From positions 434,001 to 498,000 of the forward strand of contig NZ_VCGW01000003.1 of the NCBI RefSeq assembly GCF_007671675.1: a stretch of 64,000 nt of DNA, written 5' to 3'. The position numbers and the translations under genes are program-made. Position 1 is the first letter of the stretch, and every line of letters begins with the position of its first letter. This document shows positions 27,548-36,139 of the stretch, piece by piece. Under the pieces are notes generated by a model. That model searched no databases and had not been told where the DNA came from. It saw only the letters and a list, made by a program, of their open reading frames with translations. The DNA is from Marinobacter maritimus (GTDB lineage: Bacteria; Pseudomonadota; Gammaproteobacteria; Pseudomonadales; Oleiphilaceae).

Positions 27548-28552
27548 ATGAACAACAGGTGTTGGCGGGTGTGCCTCAAGCCCTCCGGGATTTATTTTTC
27601 CGCAGCAACCGGTACAGATTTGCTGAGCGCCGCTGCCAATGCCGGTATCGCCGTTCCTTTCGCTTGCAAAAATGGCGTATGCGAGCTTTGCGAGGCACGG
27701 CTGCTTAGCGGCTCCGCTCTGAATACCCGAAACCAACAGATGATTCCGGTCGGCGCGCGACTGATGATGTGCAGAACCGCAGCGCTCGACCATCTTGAAC
27801 TGGAGAATAGTGCCGTTATGGCAGCAGGAAAGAACCAACCCCGAAAGTTTCAGGCAAACGTCGTGGAAGTAAGTTCTATCAACCACGATGTGTATCGGGT
27901 TGAGCTTCAGTTGCCAAGGCGGCGGGAGTTGTCTTTTCACGCGGGCCAGTATTTATCGGTCAACCTGCCGGACGCTGAACCCTGCTACTTTTCCATCGCC
28001 AGCAGCCCGACAGAGCAGAACATTGAACTGCATATTCAGGCTTCACCGGAGTGGTTGTCAGCGCAAAAGGTAATTGACGCCCTGACCTCCGGTGAATCGG
28101 TCAATCTGGAACTGCCCCATGGCAAAGCTTGCCTGGCTTGTGCTCCGGAAAAACCGTTGCTGCTTGTTGCCGCTGGAACGGGCTTTGCGCAGATGAAAAG
28201 CCTGGTTGATTATTTACGCGGTACGTCCTTTGCTCAGCCGGTAAAACTGTTCTGGGGAGCGCGCCGCCATGAGGATATGTACCTCAGATCCATGGCTCTG
28301 CAGTGGGAGCAAGACTTGCCAGGGTTCACATTTCAGCCCGTGGTAGGTGGTGATGAGGACAGCGAATGGAGCGGGCATCACGACCAGCTCGTACGCGCGG
28401 TGCTCGCCTCTGGTATGGACTGGAATAACGTGGAAGTGCACGCCAGTGGCTCACCGACGATGGTTTACACGCTGATGGACGCCCTGGTGGAAGCCGGGCT
28501 ACCACCAGAGGCATTCTTTTCTGATGTGCTGGAGTATGCACCTCGAAGTTGA
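27548..28552 (+). CDS. NAD(P)H-flavin reductase with N-terminal 2Fe-2S ferredoxin domain
   Basis: This 334-residue oxidoreductase has an N-terminal plant-type ferredoxin domain (CKNGVCELC, then a fourth Cys in MMC) and a ferredoxin-NADP reductase-like FAD/NAD domain. The FAD motif is CYFSIASSP and the NAD motif is LLLVAAGTGFAQMKS. Close homologues lie after ubiD in Pseudomonas. It begins one base after the ubiD stop, which suggests translational coupling and a role in electron supply to flavin or ubiquinone metabolism, but its acceptor is not known. The alternative start at 27491 lies inside ubiD. Confidence 0.88.
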   Translation: MNNRCWRVCLKPSGIYFSAATGTDLLSAAANAGIAVPFACKNGVCELCEARLLSGSALNTRNQQMIPVGARLMMCRTAALDHLELENSAVMAAGKNQPRKFQANVVEVSSINHDVYRVELQLPRRRELSFHAGQYLSVNLPDAEPCYFSIASSPTEQNIELHIQASPEWLSAQKVIDALTSGESVNLELPHGKACLACAPEKPLLLVAAGTGFAQMKSLVDYLRGTSFAQPVKLFWGARRHEDMYLRSMALQWEQDLPGFTFQPVVGGDEDSEWSGHHDQLVRAVLASGMDWNNVEVHASGSPTMVYTLMDALVEAGLPPEAFFSDVLEYAPRS

Positions 28553-28586
28553 GGTGCTGTGGCAGACTTCAGGGAGAAATGGCCGG

Positions 28587-29828
28587 TCAGGCTTTAGGCA
28601 TGGGCAGTTTCGGTAGTCCGTTATCGTTTGCCAGCCCCTGCATCATAAGTTTTATACTCATTTCCTCGTCGCCCATGTGAGCGCTCAGGCGGCTTAGCTC
28701 TGCCAAACCTTCCCTGCTGCGGCGTAACCTCAAACTCGTTTCGAAATACTCCCGCGCCTTGCCCCAGAGCTCGTTGCGCAGGCTCAGTCGGCCAAGTGCC
28801 AGCAACAGTTCTGCATTGTTCGGCCGGTCTTTTAACCACTGTTCGGCGGCAAGAAGCTGTTCGTCCGGCATGCGTCCTTCAATCCGACCATAGAGATTAA
28901 CCAGGTCGTCACTCCAGTGATTGTGCAGAACTTTTCGGAGCAAAGTTTCCGTCTGTTCCTCATCGCCCAGATTCGCCAGCAGGCGCGCGTAGTCCCCGAT
29001 GGTTTTCTCGTCGCGGCGCAGAAAGCCTGGCAGCTCATCCCAAAGGCGGGTGAGTGGTTCCAGTGACGTGTTCGGATTCTCCTTCTGCTGGCGCCGGCAG
29101 TCTTCCGCCGCCTGCTCCAGCAAGTTGTGCCATACCTGGCGCTCCAGTTCACCCAGCTCGTTTTCCGGAAGCACACTGCGCTTGCGCAGCTCTGGCAGCA
29201 GTTTTGCCAGTTCGCGCCAGTCTTCGAGACGCAGGTAAGTGTTTTTCAGAAGCTTGAGCACAAAGGGATGATGCGGAGACTGCTTGCGCAGGCGTACCAG
29301 CGTCGCCAGAGCCTGCTCCTGGCGGTTGCCGGCAAGTTGCAGCTGGGCCTGGGTAATACCAACGGCCATATCCGAACCCGGCGTGCTTTCATACGCCTTT
29401 CTTAGCAGTATATCTACGGCTTCGTGGTCGCCGCATTCAAAAGCGGCCTGCGCTGCCGCCAGATAGTTGATCAGGGGGGTGTCAGCATTGCCGGCTCCTG
29501 ATGTAAGCATTTTGCGTGCTCTTGGCCAATTGCCTTCCGCCAATGCAAGCAGGCCCTGTGTTGTGCGCCGGCGTGCCCGTCGTTCCTTGCTGCGGGAGAC
29601 CCAGTTGGCCACCAGTCCACCACCTTGGCGCATACGGCGTATCATGCCGATGGTCAGCACAATCAATGCGACCAAGGCAATGAGTAATGCGAGACCGACC
29701 CAGAAGTTGGTTTCAATCAGGTAGTGACCGAGGCTGATGCGGATGTAACCCAGGTCGTACTGCAACCCAAGGGAAAGACCGGTGCCGATTAGCAGGGCAA
29801 ACAGAACGATCAGAATCAGGCGAATCAT
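28587..29828 (-). CDS. hemY: HemY, TPR-containing inner membrane protein of the heme operon
   Basis: A 413-residue protein with two N-terminal membrane helices (about residues 2-22 and 42-62) and a cytoplasmic or periplasmic TPR-like helical repeat region. LIVLFALLIGTGLSL and WVSRSKERRARRRTTQGLLALAEGNW are typical of proteobacterial HemY. It is not the oxygen-dependent protoporphyrinogen oxidase of the same name in Gram-positives. Its exact role in heme synthesis is unsettled. It overlaps hemX by four bases (ATGA). Confidence 0.9.
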   Translation of the reverse strand: MIRLILIVLFALLIGTGLSLGLQYDLGYIRISLGHYLIETNFWVGLALLIALVALIVLTIGMIRRMRQGGGLVANWVSRSKERRARRRTTQGLLALAEGNWPRARKMLTSGAGNADTPLINYLAAAQAAFECGDHEAVDILLRKAYESTPGSDMAVGITQAQLQLAGNRQEQALATLVRLRKQSPHHPFVLKLLKNTYLRLEDWRELAKLLPELRKRSVLPENELGELERQVWHNLLEQAAEDCRRQQKENPNTSLEPLTRLWDELPGFLRRDEKTIGDYARLLANLGDEEQTETLLRKVLHNHWSDDLVNLYGRIEGRMPDEQLLAAEQWLKDRPNNAELLLALGRLSLRNELWGKAREYFETSLRLRRSREGLAELSRLSAHMGDEEMSIKLMMQGLANDNGLPKLPMPKA

Positions 29829-30922
29829 GAATCATCGCCTCCGTTACCTTTTTCCAGCCGGCCTGCGAGCCGTTCTTTGAGCAGGTCCAGGGATTTGCTG
29901 ATGTCGGGGAGGTCCGGGGCGACGTTGCGTGTGGCCAGCTCTGCAAGCGTGCTGCTCAGAGCGCTCACTCGTGGATTGCTCGCGTCGTACCAGTCGTCAA
30001 CGGCCGCCTGGGCCTTGATAAGCGCACGCTCATACAGGGGTTGGTTGCCCCTGAGCACGGCCATTTCCGATTCTTCCAACATCAGTTGCAGGTTCAGCCG
30101 CGCATAGGCGCTCTGATCCGGGGACAACAACGGCTTCACCGACTCATCCAGGCGACGAACCACAACAACTTGCATCAGGGTAGATTTGAATGTCTGCCAA
30201 CCTCTGGCCAGAATTCCAGGCTCTCCGCCGGCTTCAGGGTCGTCTTCTGCCTGTGAGCCGCCGACAAACCCAGGCGCCTGTTCGCTGATAAGCGCCTGGT
30301 CGGTGAGCTGGTGAACGCTGTCGATGGCAGCTTCGAGGGTGAGGTAAAGGCCGGTCCTGTCGACACTGGAGATGCCTTTGAGCGCCAGAATTTCACGAGC
30401 CAGCTGCTGGCGAACAGGGTACACACCAATATCGTCAGACTCTGTGAGCACTTCATCGGCAGCCTCGAGTGCGGAAAGAGCACCGCGAATGTCTTTTTCG
30501 ATTAACAGCCGCTGGTTGGCAATGCGCAGCAGGTATTCAGCCTCCGCAAGCAACCAGTCGGTGCGAGTGCGGTTTCCGGCTTCCAGAAGCTCGCGGGCAT
30601 TGTGATCAATCTGCCGCTGCTGGGTAGCGATCAATTCCCGCTGGGACGATAGCTTGTCTTCGAGGGACTGAAGGCGCTGGCCTTGTTGGCTGCCACGATC
30701 GCCATAAAGGTTCTCAAGCTGGGCGGTATCCTGCTGCAGGTTGCTCAGTGTTTGCATCGTAGCCTGTTGGCCGTTCCATTGCTGCCAGTTCCAGACAGCC
30801 AGCGCTGCAACGCTGATGAGGGCGATGATAGCGATAACCCAGACCGGCCAGATTTTCTGTCGGGCAGGTTGCTCTTGGGCAATCGGGGCGAGTAATTGTT
30901 TTGTTGTTTCAGTCACGGGCAT
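29825..30922 (-). CDS. hemX: HemX-like uroporphyrinogen-III C-methyltransferase family membrane protein
   Basis: A 365-residue protein with one membrane anchor (about residues 24-43), a coiled-coil segment (LQQDTAQLENLYGD region), and the HemX domain (WLLAEAEYLLRIANQRLLIEKD, then ALSALEAADEVLTE). Although older annotation calls HemX a methyltransferase, no methyltransferase motif is visible. It lies between hemD and hemY in the conserved hemC-hemD-hemX-hemY order and is coupled to hemY by ATGA. Confidence 0.9.
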   Translation of the reverse strand: MPVTETTKQLLAPIAQEQPARQKIWPVWVIAIIALISVAALAVWNWQQWNGQQATMQTLSNLQQDTAQLENLYGDRGSQQGQRLQSLEDKLSSQRELIATQQRQIDHNARELLEAGNRTRTDWLLAEAEYLLRIANQRLLIEKDIRGALSALEAADEVLTESDDIGVYPVRQQLAREILALKGISSVDRTGLYLTLEAAIDSVHQLTDQALISEQAPGFVGGSQAEDDPEAGGEPGILARGWQTFKSTLMQVVVVRRLDESVKPLLSPDQSAYARLNLQLMLEESEMAVLRGNQPLYERALIKAQAAVDDWYDASNPRVSALSSTLAELATRNVAPDLPDISKSLDLLKERLAGRLEKGNGGDDS

Positions 30923-30924
30923 CC

Positions 30925-31737
30925 TTACTTTGCTTTTCCGGAGCCACCGTCCCGGCCTGCCAGTTGTTCTGCGACGGCGTCCACGATGTCATTATCGGCA
31001 AGGCTTCCTGGTATACACGGAGCGTTGAATCCCGCATTGTGAGCCTGATCGGCAATGCGCCGGGCGGGCACAATAACGAGTCTATCGTATAGATTATGGC
31101 TGCAATTCGCACTTAGTGCGATGAGATTGTTCAGGGTTTCTCCGGAGAGCGCAATAATGGCTTCCGGCGCAAACTCCTCCAGCGCTGTGTTGATCTGCGC
31201 GGGTGTGTAATTCGGGCAGAATCTTCGGTAAAGCGGCATCACCGTAACTCGTGCGCCGCGTGCCTCCAAAGTTCTCCGGGTCAGCTCACGCCCCTCTTCG
31301 CCACGGGCCACGAGTACTCGTTCACCATCGAAATGTGCCAGCGAGGGCAGTTCCAGAAGCGCCTCGCTGGTCCAGCCTTCGTCGGGCTTGCGCGGGGTTA
31401 GTCCGTACTCTGCAAGTGCCTTGGCTGTGCCTGCTCCCACGCCGTACCAGTTCAGGCCGGCCGGGAGTTGGGGCCACCAGGTGTCCAGCTCTTCCAGTAA
31501 CAGACGAGCCGCATAGGGGCTGACAGCAATAACATGGGAGAACTCATCGAGACTGAGAAGGGTGGTTCGCCGTTCCGGCGTTTCTGGCAGGGGTTCTCGA
31601 ACGACCAGCGGGAATATATGGGTCTCGGCGCCGGCAGCTTGAAACTGCCGGGCCAGGCGCGACGCTTCCGGCTCCGGCCGGCAAATCAGAACGCGCCGGC
31701 CGGCCAGGCACGTCGATTCAGTGCGGAGTGTGGCCAT
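30925..31737 (-). CDS. hemD: Uroporphyrinogen-III synthase
   Basis: A 270-residue HemD, the enzyme that cyclises hydroxymethylbilane with inversion of ring D. The family is poorly conserved; support comes from [19 protein letters not shown] near the N-terminus, [28 protein letters not shown] and the position between hemC and hemX. The long ORF begins at 31947, but that extension runs through hemC in another frame. The ATG at 31737 overlaps the hemC stop by 20 bases and begins just before the conserved region. Confidence 0.9.
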   Translation of the reverse strand: MATLRTESTCLAGRRVLICRPEPEASRLARQFQAAGAETHIFPLVVREPLPETPERRTTLLSLDEFSHVIAVSPYAARLLLEELDTWWPQLPAGLNWYGVGAGTAKALAEYGLTPRKPDEGWTSEALLELPSLAHFDGERVLVARGEEGRELTRRTLEARGARVTVMPLYRRFCPNYTPAQINTALEEFAPEAIIALSGETLNNLIALSANCSHNLYDRLVIVPARRIADQAHNAGFNAPCIPGSLADNDIVDAVAEQLAGRDGGSGKAK

Positions 31738-32659
31738 AAATTTCAGCCAGTATTTTGTCTGCGCCCATAGCCAGAAGATCTTCGGCCAGTTCACGGCCCA
31801 GGCGTTCGCCGTCAGCCCGGGGTGCACGACCTTCCACGCGGAGGATCTGGGTGCCGTTAACCGCACCAACCAGTGCCCGCAGCCATAAAGTGTCGTCGTT
31901 TTCCAGCAAGGCATAGGCCGCGATAGGTACTTGGCAGCCGCCTTCAAGGCGACGGTTAAGTGCTCGCTCCGCCCTCACTCGGTCGGCTGTGTCCGTATGG
32001 TTCAGGGGTTCCAGCATGGCGCGCAGCTCGTCATCATCAAGCCGGCATTCAATGCCAAGAGCGCCCTGGCCAACAGCTGGCAGTGACACGGTGTCTGGCA
32101 TGGAGTAACGAATGCGGTCCTGGAAGCCCAGGCGCTTGAGGCCAGAGCTCGCCAGCACAATAGCGTCGTAGTCGCCGGCGTCGAGCTTGGCCAGGCGAGT
32201 ATTCACGTTACCCCGCAGAACCCGGATTTCCAGGTCCGGTCGGTAAGCGCGAAGCTGGGATTCCCGGCGCAGGCTGGCGGTGCCAACTATGGCGCCTTGG
32301 GGTAGGGCGTCCACGTTATCGTAATGATTGCTGACAAAAGCATCTGTCGGGTCTTCCCGTTCGCAGTAAGCAACCAGGCCCAGGCCTTCGGGAAACGCCA
32401 TGGGTACGTCTTTCATTGAGTGCACAGCAAGATCCGCGCGGCCATCGAGCATGGCTTCCTCCAGCTCTTTTACAAAGAGGCCTTTGCCGCCGATTTTCGC
32501 CAGTGGAACATCAAGGATCTTGTCCCCCTGGGTTTTGATCTTGACGAGCTCGACAATCACGTTGTCATGGAGCCGTTCCAGCTCGGCTTTGATAAATTCT
32601 GCCTGCCATAGCGCGAGGGCGCTGCTGCGGGTTGCAACACGAAGGGTTCGTTTGGACAT
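31718..32659 (-). CDS. hemC: Porphobilinogen deaminase (hydroxymethylbilane synthase)
   Basis: A 313-residue HemC, the same length as the E. coli enzyme. It polymerises four porphobilinogens on a dipyrromethane cofactor attached to the cysteine of [11 protein letters not shown]. Other features are [13 protein letters not shown] at the N-terminus, [10 protein letters not shown], and [16 protein letters not shown] start three codons upstream (32668) is possible. First gene of the hemC-hemD-hemX-hemY operon, 117 bp downstream of algR. Confidence 0.95.
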   Translation of the reverse strand: MSKRTLRVATRSSALALWQAEFIKAELERLHDNVIVELVKIKTQGDKILDVPLAKIGGKGLFVKELEEAMLDGRADLAVHSMKDVPMAFPEGLGLVAYCEREDPTDAFVSNHYDNVDALPQGAIVGTASLRRESQLRAYRPDLEIRVLRGNVNTRLAKLDAGDYDAIVLASSGLKRLGFQDRIRYSMPDTVSLPAVGQGALGIECRLDDDELRAMLEPLNHTDTADRVRAERALNRRLEGGCQVPIAAYALLENDDTLWLRALVGAVNGTQILRVEGRAPRADGERLGRELAEDLLAMGADKILAEIYGHTPH

Positions 32660-32776
32660 GATGCTCACTGTCGGTTCTGAAAATGTTCGCCAAGGTTACC
32701 TTGTGGCGTCGTAAAAGTCCCGTGGATGCCTGCGTTACATCGCCCGCTGCGGCAGGGTTTGTAGCGTCGGCCACAC

Positions 32777-33547
32777 TTAGCCCGGTTGTTGCCCTTGAAG
32801 CCATTGGCGCACATTGCTGGCGTGCCGGCGACTTACCTGAAGTTCCCCCAGGTTGTCTCTGAGCGATACCAGATTGTGGCCCTCCGATGTGCGCTTCAAA
32901 GCCTGAATAAAGCGCACACCGACCAGTGTGTTGCGATGAATTCGGAGCAACTGGCGCGGATAGGCGTTTTCCAGTTCTTTCAGGGTGTAGTCGGAGACAG
33001 CCTCGCCACGGGAATGGTGAATGGTTACGTATTTCTGATCCGCCTGACAATAGCGGATCCCGGCTATATCGATCAGCTCGGTGCCCCTGTGAGTGCGAAC
33101 GGCCAGTTGCTCGTTTCCTGCGGTATTCCTGCCTGCGCTGTTGTCGACGGGCTCTCCCGAAAATGCCTGCAGCTGCACTCGGTTGACCCTCCCGGCTCGG
33201 GCAAGAGCTTCTTCCAGCGCCTGCTTGCGAACAGGTTTCAGCAGGTAGGCTATGGCCTGCACATCAAAAGCCTGAATGGCGTAGCTGTCGTATGCCGTAC
33301 AAAAAATGATAGCAGGTGGGCTGTTGAGCTTGCTCAGGTGTGCTGCCACCTCCATGCCGTCGAGGCCGGGCATGCGTATGTCGAGCAGCAGGATATCCGG
33401 TTGCAGCTCTGCTACCTGAGCGAGCGCCGCATCGCCGTCTCCGGCTTCGCCGCAAACCTGGTAACCCGGCAAGTCATCGGCCAGCCGCCGGAGGCGCCCA
33501 CGGGCAAGGGGTTCATCGTCAACGATCAGAATCTTCTGTTTTGTCAT
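32777..33547 (-). CDS. algR: LytTR response regulator AlgR
   Basis: A 256-residue regulator with a receiver domain (acidic pocket near D10/D11, phosphoacceptor D56 in LLLDIRMPG, K near residue 103 in LLKPV) and a C-terminal LytTR DNA-binding domain from about residue 150. In Pseudomonas AlgR controls alginate, type IV pilus function and other traits. It overlaps algZ by four bases (ATGA), the standard arrangement for this pair, and hemC follows as in Pseudomonas. Confidence 0.93.
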   Translation of the reverse strand: MTKQKILIVDDEPLARGRLRRLADDLPGYQVCGEAGDGDAALAQVAELQPDILLLDIRMPGLDGMEVAAHLSKLNSPPAIIFCTAYDSYAIQAFDVQAIAYLLKPVRKQALEEALARAGRVNRVQLQAFSGEPVDNSAGRNTAGNEQLAVRTHRGTELIDIAGIRYCQADQKYVTIHHSRGEAVSDYTLKELENAYPRQLLRIHRNTLVGVRFIQALKRTSEGHNLVSLRDNLGELQVSRRHASNVRQWLQGQQPG

Positions 33548-34626
33548 GGATGCTGTGTGGTTTTTGGTAGCCTTAAGGTCACCGTGTAAACGTCTCCCTG
33601 ATGGCTGTGCTTGAGAACGGCCGGATCCCCGAACAGGGCTTGCAGTCGTGCTTGTATATTGCTCAGTGCCATACGATTGCCGTTGTGCAAGCTACCATTG
33701 CCATCGGGCTTGGGGTTTTGCACCAGCAGATACACGAAGTTGCCGCGTGCTTCTGCTTCGATGCGCACAGTGCCACCCTCCGGGCGGGGCTGTATGCCGT
33801 GATACACCGCGTTCTCTACCAAAGGCTGCAGTGTCAAAGGTGGAATGGCCTGGCGTTCCAATCCTTCGGCAATGTGCCATTCCAACTTCAGGCGCGGGCC
33901 AAGGCGCAGGGCTTCGATAGCGAGATAACGTTGGCAAAGTTCAAGTTCTTTTGCCAGTGGTATGAGTTGGTCGCCGGTGCGCAAGCTGGCACGAAAGAGC
34001 TCGGACAGGTCCAGAACGGCCTCTTCGGCCTGCTCCGGGTCTGTCGCAATAAGGCTGGCGATGGTGTTCATGCTGTTAAACAGGAAATGTGGTTGTATGC
34101 GTGCTTGCAGCGCAGCCAGGTGCGCCTGCATTTCTGCTTCCCGTTGTTGCTGCCATTGGTGTTGCAGGTAGAAATAGCGCAGAACCATAAGAACAATTAA
34201 CAGCGCCAGCAACAGTTTTTTGGCAATCGCCAGCCAGTCGATGATCCCTGGCTGAGGGTGCAGAACGTTGTCGGCAAACAGGCTAAAGGCGAGTACGTCC
34301 AACATTACGATCGTTGCTATCGCGAGGGTGGCGCGGGGCACTGAAATTCTGGCCAGCCTGTGTCGCAGCAAACAGATCAGCGCAGCGCTGGTAAGGGTGG
34401 TCCATTGCACGAACAGCGACAGTAGCGCGAAATAGTTCCAGTCAATCCAGCCATCGCTAGCCTGAACAATAGCCAGCACCAGCACCAGCAGCTCGCTGGT
34501 AATAAGCAGCATGAATACCGATCGCACCCGGCACAGATCCGGTACGAAGAAATCCTGTGTGGTGGCCGCTTTGTCCCCGTGCAGGGGAGTCTCTTTTGTC
34601 CGGGTCAGAATGCTATACTCCCGCAA
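33544..34626 (-). CDS. algZ: Sensor histidine kinase AlgZ/FimS
   Basis: A 360-residue LytS-type kinase with about four N-terminal membrane helices (roughly residues 37-55, 64-88, 98-120 and 130-152), the His_kinase motif QARIQPHFLFNSMN (H180) and an unorthodox HATPase domain (LQPLVENAVYHG). It is the partner of AlgR. The start used here places its first codons over a likely extended -10 promoter of the divergent argH; a later non-ATG start cannot be excluded. Confidence 0.9.
   Translation of the reverse strand: MREYSILTRTKETPLHGDKAATTQDFFVPDLCRVRSVFMLLITSELLVLVLAIVQASDGWIDWNYFALLSLFVQWTTLTSAALICLLRHRLARISVPRATLAIATIVMLDVLAFSLFADNVLHPQPGIIDWLAIAKKLLLALLIVLMVLRYFYLQHQWQQQREAEMQAHLAALQARIQPHFLFNSMNTIASLIATDPEQAEEAVLDLSELFRASLRTGDQLIPLAKELELCQRYLAIEALRLGPRLKLEWHIAEGLERQAIPPLTLQPLVENAVYHGIQPRPEGGTVRIEAEARGNFVYLLVQNPKPDGNGSLHNGNRMALSNIQARLQALFGDPAVLKHSHQGDVYTVTLRLPKTTQHP
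34611..34619 (+). promoter_or_regulatory. Candidate extended -10 promoter of argH
   Basis: TGCTATACT gives a TGn-extended -10 (TATACT at 34614-34619) about 67 bp before the argH ATG. No good -35 is seen at the normal distance. It overlaps the 5' end of the divergent algZ as annotated. Confidence 0.4.
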
Positions 34627-34685
34627 CGTTCAATGTACCCAGTTCCCGCCAGATAATGCCGGGCTGCCAGCAGGAAAGATAGACC

Positions 34686-36095
34686 ATGACGGATCAGAAA
34701 AAACCTGACCAGGCCACAACCTCCGAAAAACCCTGGGGCGGGCGCTTCAGCGAACCCACAGATGCATTCGTGGAACGCTTTACGGCGTCTGTAGGGTTTG
34801 ATCAGCGCCTGTACCATCACGACATCACCGGTTCCATCGCCCACGCGACCATGCTCGCCGAGGTCGGCGTTCTGACGATGGATGAGCGCGATCTTATTAT
34901 TGAAGGTCTGAACGGCGTAAAAGAAGATGTTGAGGCCGGGCGCTTTGAATGGTCCGTAAGCCTTGAAGATGTTCATATGAATATTGAAGCCCGGTTAACG
35001 GATCGCATTGGTATCACGGGTAAGAAGCTGCACACAGGCCGCAGCCGCAATGATCAGGTGGCCACGGATATCCGTCTGTATCTGCGCGATGAAATTGACG
35101 TGATTGCCGAGGAGCTTCGGCGCCTGCAGTCTGGCCTGCTGGATCTCGCCGAACGCGAAGCCGAAACCATCATGCCCGGTTTTACCCATCTCCAGACCGC
35201 GCAGCCGGTTACCTTTGGGCACCACCTTCTGGCCTGGTATGAGATGCTGGTTCGCGACGCTGAGCGTCTGCAGGACTGCCGCAAGCGCGTAAACGTGATG
35301 CCGCTGGGCGCAGCGGCACTGGCCGGTACCACCTACCCGATTGACCGTGCCATGACTGCCCGGTTGCTGGGCTTCGACCGACCCTCGGAAAACTCCCTGG
35401 ATTCGGTCAGTGACCGGGATTTTGCCATTGAGTTCTGCAGCTTCGCGGCCTTGCTGATGACGCACATGTCCCGCTTCAGTGAAGAGCTCGTGTTGTGGAC
35501 TTCAGCGCAGTTTGATTTTATTGATCTGCCGGATCGCTTTTGCACGGGTTCTTCAATCATGCCCCAGAAAAAGAACCCCGATGTGCCTGAGCTTGTGCGG
35601 GGCAAAACAGGACGGGTGACCGGCCATCTGATGTCCTTGCTCATACTGATGAAAAGCCAGCCATTGGCGTACAACAAGGATAACCAGGAAGACAAAGAGC
35701 CATTGTTCGACACGGTCGATACCATCAAAGGGTGTTTGAAAGCCTACGCCGACATGGTCCCGGCTATTCGTGCCAAAGCCGATAACATGCGCGTAGCGGC
35801 CAAGCGCGGTTTCTCGACCGCGACGGATCTGGCGGATTATCTGGTCAAGAAGGGCATGCCTTTCCGGGACGCCCATGAAGTTGTGGGTACGGCAGTGGCT
35901 TTCGGTGTCGCCGAAGAACGGGATCTTTCAGATATGACCATCGAAGAGCTCAAGCGCTTTTCTGGCACCATCAGCGAGGATGTATTCGACGTGTTGACTC
36001 TCGAAGGCTCGGTTCAGGCCCGTGATCACTTGGGTGGCACGGCACCTGTTCAGGTGCGGGCGGCGGTTGCTCGCGCACGAAGTCTTCTCGGCTGA
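34686..36095 (+). CDS. argH: Argininosuccinate lyase
   Basis: A 469-residue member of the fumarase/aspartase superfamily that splits argininosuccinate to arginine and fumarate. The superfamily signature [12 protein letters not shown] is clear, together with [16 protein letters not shown] at the start, [11 protein letters not shown] and [24 protein letters not shown] precedes the ATG. Divergent from algZ and followed by cyaA, as in Pseudomonas where argH adjoins fimS/algZ. Confidence 0.97.
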   Translation: MTDQKKPDQATTSEKPWGGRFSEPTDAFVERFTASVGFDQRLYHHDITGSIAHATMLAEVGVLTMDERDLIIEGLNGVKEDVEAGRFEWSVSLEDVHMNIEARLTDRIGITGKKLHTGRSRNDQVATDIRLYLRDEIDVIAEELRRLQSGLLDLAEREAETIMPGFTHLQTAQPVTFGHHLLAWYEMLVRDAERLQDCRKRVNVMPLGAAALAGTTYPIDRAMTARLLGFDRPSENSLDSVSDRDFAIEFCSFAALLMTHMSRFSEELVLWTSAQFDFIDLPDRFCTGSSIMPQKKNPDVPELVRGKTGRVTGHLMSLLILMKSQPLAYNKDNQEDKEPLFDTVDTIKGCLKAYADMVPAIRAKADNMRVAAKRGFSTATDLADYLVKKGMPFRDAHEVVGTAVAFGVAEERDLSDMTIEELKRFSGTISEDVFDVLTLEGSVQARDHLGGTAPVQVRAAVARARSLLG

Positions 36096-36139
36096 ACCCA
36101 CCTTGCCCGGATTGGGAAAACCTTTCTCAAGGAGCCGCC

